A DNA stretch of 64,000 bases from Diplolepis rosae (taxonomy: Eukaryota; Arthropoda; Insecta; Hymenoptera; Diplolepididae): positions 3,460,763 to 3,524,762 of the forward strand of contig JAPYXD010000738.1 of NCBI GenBank assembly GCA_030998225.1. The letters run 5' to 3'. The first letter of the stretch is position 1; every line of letters starts with the position of its first letter. The notes beneath the pieces were generated by a model, which saw nothing but the letters and a program-made list of their open reading frames with translations, searched no databases and was not told where the DNA came from. Below, piece after piece: positions 57,100 to 64,000 of this stretch. Both the position numbers and the translations under genes were made by a program.

Positions 57100-57856
57100 A
57101 AGGGTTTCCCAATAGGGGTGATATGATTTTGAATGTCCCTATCGGGCTCATTTGAACTGAAATTTTTGACGTCTGCTGTCAGTTGTCATCAGTAAGGTTT
57201 GCCATTTAATCATGAGTAGTTTCACGCTTCCACAACGTTTGGAAATTGTCCAATTATTTTATCAAAATTCGAGAAGTTTTGTCGGTGTTCAAAGAGCATA
57301 TCGTGCAAAATATGGTCGTCATTCTGCTCCATCCGCGCTCTCAATTCGTCGAATAATCGATAAGTTGGAGAGTGAATTTACTCTATTGGATACTAAGCCT
57401 AAAAATCGTATGCGTACCGCACGTTCTACACAGAATATAGCCGCCGTACAGGCCAGTATCGAGGAAAACCGTGAATTGTCCGTGCCACGCCGATCTCAGG
57501 AATTGGGCCTGTCCAGGATGACTACCTGGCGTATTTTGCGATTGGATCTTGGCCTGCATCCCTATAAGATGATTCTGGCCCAAGAACTGAAGCCTAATGA
57601 CCATCGTTTGCGTCGGGAGTTCGCGGATTGGGCTCTAGAATCAATTGAAAATGATCCCAATTTTCATCAAAAAATCATCTTTTCTGATGAGGCGCATTTT
57701 TGGCTCAAGTCTCGGGGGACATTTGGCCGATATATTGTTTAAATCATAAATGGCATAGAATATCCAATATAATAAAAAATATTTCGATCAATTCCGAATG
57801 AATATTCAGTGTTTTTTTTCAATTTCAAAACGTATCACCCTTATTGGGAAACCCTT
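57100..57856 (+). mobile_element. Tc1/mariner-superfamily element, internally deleted (757 bp)
   Basis: Terminal inverted repeats of about 32 bp (AAGGGTTTCCCAATA-GGGTG) are flanked by TA at 57,098-57,099 and 57,857-57,858. The uninterrupted target survives in the opposite arm at about 62,588-62,600, which confirms both ends and the TA duplication. It encodes only the N-terminal part of its transposase. Confidence 0.92.
57212..57742 (+). pseudogene. Tc1/mariner-type transposase, C-terminally truncated
   Basis: The 176-codon open frame from ATG 57,212 starts MSSFTLPQRLEIVQLFYQNS with a DUF4817-like helix-turn-helix (VQRAYRAKYGRHSAPSALSI). A second HTH follows (VPRRSQELGLSRMTTWRIL), then RREFADWALE and KIIFSDEAHFWL with the first catalytic Asp. 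It then ends after SRGTFGRYIV, where the second and third catalytic residues should follow. The deletion lies between about 57,715 and the 3' untranslated region. The remaining frame has no stop, so a DNA-binding-only protein is encoded; whether it is expressed is unknown. Confidence 0.85.
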
Positions 57857-58033
57857 TACATAATGAGACAAAAATTTTATTCTGATGTTTTCAGCGGTTT
57901 TAAGTGCGTGTGTCGTGTGGGCCGATGACCCATTCAAGTTGTTGTTACGCTTAGTCGTATCATTATTACGCGCATTTGATAAAAATACATTTTTGAAACA
58001 AAATATGTCATAAGAGTATAGCAAATACTACTA

Positions 58034-58729
58034 ATCTTTTGATACATTCACAGTTCTGTACATATCAGCATATTTCATAACGAAACAGCTTTTGAGATCA
58101 CGAAAGAGTGATTCAACTTAGTGCAATATTTTTTTATTTCAGTGTTTCATATTCCCATTTTGTAAAAACTACGTTTTTGTCTCCTTATACCGTACTCCAA
58201 TTGATGTTTACGTTAAATTTTATCCGCCCTATTCAAAATTCGAAAGAAAAAACTATTTTCATAAAGAACTGGAAATCAGACTTGCAATTAAAACACTTTC
58301 ACATACATTTCAGTGACCAAGAATTTTCAAAACTCGTTAAGTCGAAAAACAAAATTTTGTAAACTCACTCAATACACTTTCTTTTGCGCAATAATAATAC
58401 GGAATAAGAAAATTTTAGTTATCAATCGAACCTTATATTACATTTTGAGAATTATTCATATGAGAAAATATGACCATGAGACATCTGGTGCCTCACGATA
58501 AAACTAGTTATCAAAACGCGCGACTTAAGATGATTAAGGCGAATAAAATTTAAAGTAAACATCAATTGGAGCACAGTATAAGTAGTCAATGAAGTAGTTT
58601 TTGAGAAAATTTGAATATGAAAAATATGAAAAAATATTGCACTAAGTTGAATATTTTTTTCGTGATCTCAATAGCTGTTTCGTTATGAAATATGCTGATA
58701 TGTACAGAACTGTGAATGTATCAAAAGAT
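58034..58729. mobile_element. MITE with about 105-bp terminal inverted repeats (696 bp)
   Basis: The ends read ATCTTTTGATACATTCACAG on both strands. The match extends to GTGCAATATTTTTT with few differences. TA lies at 58,032-58,033 and 58,730-58,731. The other arm (62,424 onward) lacks it, giving the empty site. No transposase frame is recognised (frames 58,108-58,362 and 58,313-58,501 have no motif). The TA target suggests mobilisation by a Tc1/mariner or pogo transposase. Confidence 0.88.
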
Positions 58730-58742
58730 TAAGGTAAAAGCA

Positions 58743-58996
58743 CCAATAGCCGGACGTCTAAGGAAATGTCATTCAATTTTTTGTATTAATCGTTCTAAAT
58801 GTGATGCGGAATCAAGAATTTCCGCGATTATTTTGATCTATGTGTCCTCCATACTATAACAAAAGTCCAGAGTTGTGTTAAATCTGAATAATCCATTTTA
58901 ATAATTCTCTCCATTAAATAATGCTCTGGAGCCAATTGCCGGACGGGTAAAGTGAATTGATCCAATAGCCGGACAGCACTGGACCAATACTCGGAC
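58743..58996 (+). promoter_or_regulatory. Left subterminal repeat motifs of pogo element
   Basis: Four copies of CCAATAGCCGGAC or close variants: 58,743-58,755, 58,932-58,944 (CCAATTGCCGGAC), 58,962-58,974 and 58,984-58,996 (CCAATACTCGGAC). They are probably binding sites for the transposase HTH domains. Confidence 0.7.
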
Positions 58997-59209
58997 AAGA
59001 GAATATTATAATTTGATTGATATGGATTTGATATTTTTTAAGCATAATAAACACTGGAAAATATTTACGGAAACATTTTTTAAGTCTATGCTTATAAAAG
59101 AAAAATATTGAAAAGATTTTACAAATAGAATTGGTAATGAACTTTATTCTTTTTAGGTCTATTGAATAAGTTTAATTTATTTTGCCAATTTTTTTTCTAT
59201 GAACTTTGC

Positions 59210-61707
59210 TTTACGTTTACATAATAAAATATTTATTCAAAATTTTTGCTTCTTCGTCTTTTTGCTGGTTTTTTCTGTTATTCTTCTTTCTTTCTTTATT
59301 TTCAAAGATTTTTTCTTTTGATCCTGCTTTTGATTTTCCTTCAACGTGGCTTCTCTTGTTTATTCCTGTTCCTCTTTTTTATTTAATGCAGCTTCTTTTT
59401 TCCCTTTCTATTCTTGTTTTTTTTAGTGTAGTTTCTTTCTTCTCTGTCTCTTTCTGTTTCTTCCTCAAACCCGTTTCCTCTCGTAATTTTTGTCTTTCAT
59501 TTTTTTCTTTCTCTTGTAGCATTTTTGTATGTTCTTTTTTCAACAAAAATTCATGCCATTCTTAAGATGTAGCGACACTTGGAATTTTCTTTCCCTTCTT
59601 TTTTTTTATTTTGCTACATTTTTCGGCCAAAATAGAGTGTTTTTGAAAGTAGAAGGAATGTTTACTCTCTCTTTCGGAGTACAATCTGGAAATGGAGAAA
59701 ATTAGAGGATGATAAAGCATTTTAATTATTAAGAGAAAAAATTAACATGCTCGAATCAGTGCCAATAGCTTTATCGAATCTCGAAGATTCCTGTATCGTT
59801 TTTGTGCCTGAAGATTCCTGAATCGCCTTCGAACCCGAATTTTCTGCAGTTAATTTCAAGTCTGTATTTGCTTCTACCAAGTTAGACCCTGAATTCTCGC
59901 GAACACTGTCTCTGATCATTTGTAGAGGTCGTGAATGTCTGGAAACTCAAAAATAGTTTTTGCTATACACATTTAAAAAAATGCATTGATGTAGACGAAA
60001 CTTTCAAGTCAGTTTATAGATATACAACTTATATTTTCAGGTAAAAATACCATTGGTAATCAAACTTGTGGATTCACAGTTATATTCTTTTTCCAAAACA
60101 TAATGTGTCTCGATGATTATTGGTGTGACAGTCCATTCAGGAAAATGTTGATTGCTGTTTGACTCCGGAACAAATAGTTATATTGTTGATTTTTCCGATT
60201 CTAGAATTGTGTATAAAGATCATTGAAGAACTTGATTGTCGAACCTGGTAAGAAGGAAGCAGAAAGCTAGTCGATGGAAATGCTATTTTGAGGTTCCATC
60301 AATGCTGAAGCTACGTATTCTCCATCTTTGCTTTTGTCATCTATTACTATGAGTTCAGCGTTGGATAGGTCAAGGATAGGAGTGCGAAAATCTTTAAGCA
60401 CGTTTTTGTCAATGAACTGTTCAAAAAATGCCAAGTGATTAGTCGAGCAATTTGAACTCGTTGGTTTTTCATTAAAAGTCAGTTTGTCATCAATGTCAAT
60501 AGAATTTTTCTTTTCTTTTCAATACATTGTAGTTTACTGCTTCGGGAGAAAAGGGATAAAGGCCACATGTCTTGAAACCATTAGGAAGGATGTTTTTGGG
60601 ATCAAGAGTATCAACTGCAGTTTGCAGTAGGGCTGGTAAATCATCCTTTCTCGATTTCCCAAAATTATTATCGAGTCTCCATCGATCCACTGCCATTTTC
60701 CACGCGTTTTTGAGAGGGTGAAAAAACGAAACGTCCAGAGGTTGAAGGATGTGCGTCGCATTAGGGTATAAAGCAATTAGTTCGATCTTGTTGGCTATAC
60801 AAAATTCTACCAATGGCAAAGTCGCGTGAGACGAATGTCCATCCAAATACAATATGTCAGGAAATTCGATTTTGTTTTTGACTAGCCATGGATGAAAGAC
60901 GTTAGTGACGTACTCGTAAAATGCTTCAGCAGTCATCAAACCTTTTTCGGTTGTTCCGATGCTCCAGTCTTTTGGTAGTTTTTCAACCACATTCGAAGGT
61001 AAGCGTTGGTACCAGTGGAGAACCATTGGTGGTGCCATCATTCCAGATCCACTGGATGTAAAAAGAACGGTCAATGTTTCCTTTTCATCGCCATTAATAA
61101 CTTTATACACCGACCTCGATCCCTTTCTCATTAAAACAAAGTCTGCTTTCGGACACAAAACGAATGCGCTTTCGTCGGCGTTGAACTGTCTGGATGGGTC
61201 AATGTTGAAAAGGTTTTTGCTTTTGAGGTAAGTACCCACTTCTTCGAATCACTGGCGCAATTTTTCTTCGGTCACTGAGACACGTATAAGACTCAGATTC
61301 TGAGCGATTCTAGTTGTCAAGTCCGGGTGACGAGAGAAAAAACTTTGATACCATGATCTGCAAGGGCGATTATCCACGAAGATTGTTTCTCTGTTCATAG
61401 TATTAAAATAGTTTTGAACCAAGTTTAGTAACTGAAATTTCGTTACTGGACAGCCCCTTTCGCCGCAGTAAAAAATCCATTTAATGAAATTTTCTTCTTC
61501 TTGTTTAGTCAATATCGTAGGCGGCCTGTGATGTGCTTCGATGAGTTCTTCATTTTTCCATTTATCATGCAGAGTCGATTTAGGAATATTATATTCAGAG
61601 CTTGCAGTACTAATTATCAATCGTTTTTACCTTATATCCTCAATCGCATTAATAATATCCGTCTTGGTATAAAGCTTTTTAATCTTTTTTTCTGGTACGT
61701 TTTCCAT
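59210..61707 (-). pseudogene. pogo/Tigger transposase, lightly broken
   Basis: Start ATG 61,705-61,707 (MENVPEKKIKKLYTKTDIIN). A psq-type HTH follows (EYNIPKSTLHDKW), then a CENP-B-type HTH (CPVTKFQLLNLVQNYF, SWYQSFFSRHPDL). The DDE_1 domain keeps FNADESAF, LYLDGHSSH and LQPLDVSFFHPLKNAW, so all three catalytic Asp are present. Lesions are TAA 61,627-61,629, TGA 61,249-61,251 and a frameshift in an A-rich run near 60,515. After the frameshift the protein continues (KLTFNEKPTSSNCSTNHLAF). A charged C-terminal tail (KIPSVATS, then KE-rich helices) extends to about 59,210. It acts by cut-and-paste at TA. Confidence 0.87.
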
Positions 61708-62381
61708 GATTCATTGTTCTCAATGTAAAATCAACAAGAAAATAAACGCCAAATGTCAATTGAGGTTGGATTTCATATTTGACTAATTAAAATATGTTTA
61801 AAGTAATTTACCTAATATTTTATTAGATAGACATCTTCTATGAATTGAAAAAAATCAAATACTTACCACATTTCTTGTAAATATAAACAGCACTTCTTAA
61901 AATTCGCATTCGTTTTTGTAATAACCTTTTCGTCCGGCGACTAGAGCGAAAACAAAATCAGTGCAATGTAACTCCGGACACGCGTTCGGTTATTAGGCAA
62001 AACGAATATTCATTGACCTAATAACTGGATTTAAAATAATTAATTAAAGGAAAATGTTTTTTAATTTTGAAAAATATTATGGTTTAGATAAAGCATTTGA
62101 CTTTAGTAAAACACGTATTAAAATGAAAAATGAAGATAAATGTAAATGTTATTTGCTTGACAAAGACAACGCGTCAGTTAGTTTATAGAGCAGATTTTGC
62201 TACATTTCGACCAGCCTTGTGCAGCAGTAAAGAAATTTTTTTTTCTTTGCCAAGTTTTAATTTCGAATTCAACAAATTTTTCACTTTTTTTCAAGTGTAC
62301 GTTTCGAGGGTTGTATACAGTACACCAAAATAGCGATAAGTGATACATAAATCTCTAATTTTGAGAAAAATTCATGGCTCT

Positions 62382-62412
62382 GTCCGGCTATTGGGTACTG
62401 TCCTGCTATTGG
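62382..62412 (-). promoter_or_regulatory. Right subterminal repeat motifs of pogo element
   Basis: GTCCGGCTATTGG (62,382-62,394) and GTCCTGCTATTGG (62,400-62,412) are inverse copies of the left motifs. Weaker matches with CCGG lie near 61,930 and 61,973. Confidence 0.7.
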
Positions 62413-63240
62413 TGCTTTTACCTTAGTAGTATTTGCTATACGGTTATGCCATACTTTGTTTCAAAAATGTATTTTTATCAAATTCGCGTAATAATGATAC
62501 GACTAAACGTATCAACAACTTGAATGAGTCATCGACCCACACGACACGCGTGCTAAAAGCCGCTGAAAACATCAGGATACAATTTTTATCTCATTATGTA
62601 ATTCACATATTTTGAAAGTTGGAGAATCTAGCTTCACAGTAAAAGCAGGATAAATTTTTTTTTTATGTCCTTTCTCCAAACAAATGCAAAAAAAATATTC
62701 AATCAGAAAAATTTACATGAATTTTCTTTTTTTTACAAATAGTTAAAGCCATTGAAAAGACCGGAAAGAAGCTACGAAAATTAATATACGCAAGACATGA
62801 TTAAAAACAAAAGTACAAGTTACTTTTTTTTCAAAAAAGGTGGTTAAGTAAAAAATATAAACTTACCACCCCTATAATTTATTAATTGTAGATGCTAATG
62901 CAAAATCATTTTGCCCCATATATGTTACACGAAATATTATTTATGAAAATGTTAAAAAGTTAATCTTTCGTTAAATATGGGGATGAGATGGCCCAGCCTT
63001 GAGTCTCCGCCTTTTTGCGAGGTAACGGGAACGAAATCCACGGAAATCGGATCGCGATAAGGACCAACAGGTTCACACGAAACTCGCACGAAAGAATTGC
63101 GAGTTTTCGTTAAATATTCGCCCCGTAATTAATGATTAACTTCCAAACCGGAAGTGAATGTGGCACGAACGTGGCGATCTAGTTTTCACCGACACTTTCG
63201 TTTGTACTCTCAGCGAGCGCCGCACTAACCTGTGGTTACT

Positions 63241-63303
63241 GCCACTCGACCAATCACCCAGGTTAAGCAGCTTAATGCATGGTTGCTGGATGGGCGGCGT
63301 CCC
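63241..63303 (+). ncRNA. 5S-rRNA-like sequence (SINE3-type or pseudogene)
   Basis: ACTCGACCAATCACCCAGG, TTAAGCAG, then GCTGGATGGGCGGCGTC follow the order and spacing of the animal 5S internal promoter (A box with GTTAAGCA, C box with GGATGGG). The flanks do not form a 5S helix I. It is diverged differently from the copy at 27,381, so the two are independent or old. Confidence 0.55.
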
Positions 63304-63404
63304 GCGCTCCTATTCCTTTTACTTCCTTTTTTTGCATTATTTATTATGGGTTCATTTATTTGAGTGCATGTAGGGGAATTATCAAGAATAAATACACAAA
63401 TAAA

Positions 63405-63655
63405 TGAACAAATATATGAATTTAATAAATAAATAAATAAATATAATGGTTATAAATAAATATACTTATTATCACATTGTAAATATTATGACCATGATAA
63501 TTATAAATAAATATAGTTATTGTTACCTTATGAATACTATTAATATATAATAATTATAAGTAAATATAATTATTTTTACATTATAAATACTATAAACCTT
63601 AAATATTATGAATAAAGATAATTATTATTACATTGTTAATATTATAAATATTAAA
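63405..63655 (+). repeat. AT-rich tandem repeat, about 56-bp unit, four copies
   Basis: Units containing ATAATTATAAATAAATATA then TTATT-TTACATT-TRAATA start near 63,442, 63,498, 63,550 and 63,606. They are preceded by an (AATA)n tract. Confidence 0.7.
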
Positions 63656-64000
63656 TATTAATTAGTTAAAGATGTAAAGGCTCTCTAGATAATGAGCAAA
63701 ATGCGAAATTTCTAAATAAATGAACAATATGCGACCATTTGATCATTTTTTTTAAATTTAAATGTGTTTTTTTTTAAAATATTTATCAGTATCTAATGAT
63801 ATTATCTTCAATCTTCTTTAGGAAGATTTTAAATCTTTACGCAAAATTCAAACCTTCCCATACTACTGCCCAATGGGAGCGCGTGCCAACGCAGGTAACA
63901 TGTGTGATTGGCGCCTGGGGATACGGACGGCCAATCAGCAAGCGCTCAGACCATCCATGCCTTTGGTATAGCGTGACCCGTGCTAGAAGAAACGGCGTGT
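63656..64000. other. Window end, no gene recognised
   Basis: Base composition turns GC-richer from about 63,870. Two CCAAT-box-like sites (GTGATTGGCG at 63,913 and GGCCAATCAG at 63,931) could belong to a promoter beyond the window. I cannot support more. Confidence 0.3.

Larger units (their letters stand above)
58732..62423 (-). mobile_element. pogo/Tigger-type DNA transposon (3,692 bp)
   Basis: Terminal inverted repeats of 24 bp begin AGGTAAAAGCACCAATAGC with one mismatch further in. TA lies at 58,730-58,731 and 62,424-62,425. It encodes a minus-strand DDD transposase with HTH and DDE_1 domains. Subterminal copies of CCAATAGCCGGAC-type motifs lie at both ends in inverse orientation. It was inserted at the central TA of the palindromic host element. 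Confidence 0.88.
56703..62999. mobile_element. Palindromic element hosting a stack of nested transposons
   Basis: The left arm is 56,703-57,099 plus 57,857-58,033. The right arm is 62,424-62,999, in inverse orientation. Each is about 575 bp, with outer end GGCTGGGCCATCTCATCCCC and inner end GTATAGCAAATACTAC then TA. Without later insertions the arms would meet at one central TA, giving a palindrome of about 1.15 kb. It has no ORF of its own, so it is a foldback or MITE-like element of unknown superfamily. Three elements were inserted into it later. Confidence 0.82.

Noticed and set aside
59206..59565. 119-codon hydrophobic plus-strand frame that looks like membrane segments
   Set aside because: It is the antisense of the Lys/Glu-rich C-terminal tail of the pogo transposase.
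63870..64000. Promoter with CCAAT boxes at the window end
   Set aside because: Two CCAAT-like sites alone are not enough; no TATA box, initiator or gene start can be seen before the window ends.

Overview
The window looks like an AT-rich piece of heterochromatin or sub-heterochromatin from an arthropod, most likely an insect. The reasons are a BEL/Pao LTR retrotransposon, R1-clade LINE remnants, two mariner remnants, a pogo/Tigger element, a Penelope-like reverse transcriptase fragment, 5S-rRNA-like (SINE3-type) sequences, and spliceosomal-looking GT/AG junctions. I see no bacterial genes and no confidently identifiable host protein-coding gene. The species cannot be named from sequence alone.

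Layout. (1) Bases 1 to about 26,150 are one uninterrupted satellite array that runs off the left edge. The unit is about 248 bp and is itself two related half-units of about 124 bp, each carrying two copies of a CTGCTRAAGAGCATAA motif. Higher-order repeats, shared truncated units and a change of variant class near 20.3 kb are visible. An orphan, decayed copy lies at about 45.6 kb. (2) Bases 26.2-27.45 kb hold a 272-bp foldback element, a dispersed repeat and a 5S-like stretch. (3) Bases 27,449-34,336 are a complete but dead BEL/Pao element (498-bp LTRs, 5-bp target duplication AATAT). Its integrase core is deleted and its integrase tail is split by a 1,002-bp solo LTR with target duplication GTCC. 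(4) Bases 34.3-38.7 kb are mostly unassigned AT-rich DNA with a possible LTR end and a GC-richer 38-codon ORF. (5) Bases 38,682-43,988 are an old DNA transposon with terminal inverted repeats of about 700 bp. Its DDE transposase (minus strand) is cut by a 1,283-bp solo LTR (target duplication CACA) and by a tRNA-like insertion. (6) Bases 44.2-46.7 kb contain two mariner remnants, one rearranged by an inversion. (7) Bases 46.7-49.6 kb contain a degenerate hammerhead-like motif, an internally deleted R1-clade LINE and a Penelope RT fragment. (8) Bases 52,395-54,210 are an inverted duplication in which both arms carry the same two splice-bounded, exon-like blocks. (9) Bases 54.6-55.2 kb are a second R1 3' end that shares a structured 3' UTR with the first. 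(10) Bases 56.5-63.0 kb are a nested stack. A palindromic element of about 1.15 kb was invaded at its central TA by a 3.7-kb pogo element, at the neighbouring TA by a 696-bp MITE, and in its left arm by a 757-bp Tc1/mariner-like deletion derivative. The matching arm preserves the empty sites. (11) Bases 63.2-63.7 kb hold another 5S-like stretch and an AT-rich tandem repeat.

The genes do not form a pathway; the window is a record of successive insertions. No transposase or reverse transcriptase here reads intact, although the pogo transposase is close (two nonsense codons and one frameshift visible). The observations I would follow first are the satellite's dimeric structure and variable hairpin, the inverted exon-bearing duplication at 52.4-54.2 kb, the R1 3' UTR stem with a paired substitution, and the nested pogo stack.
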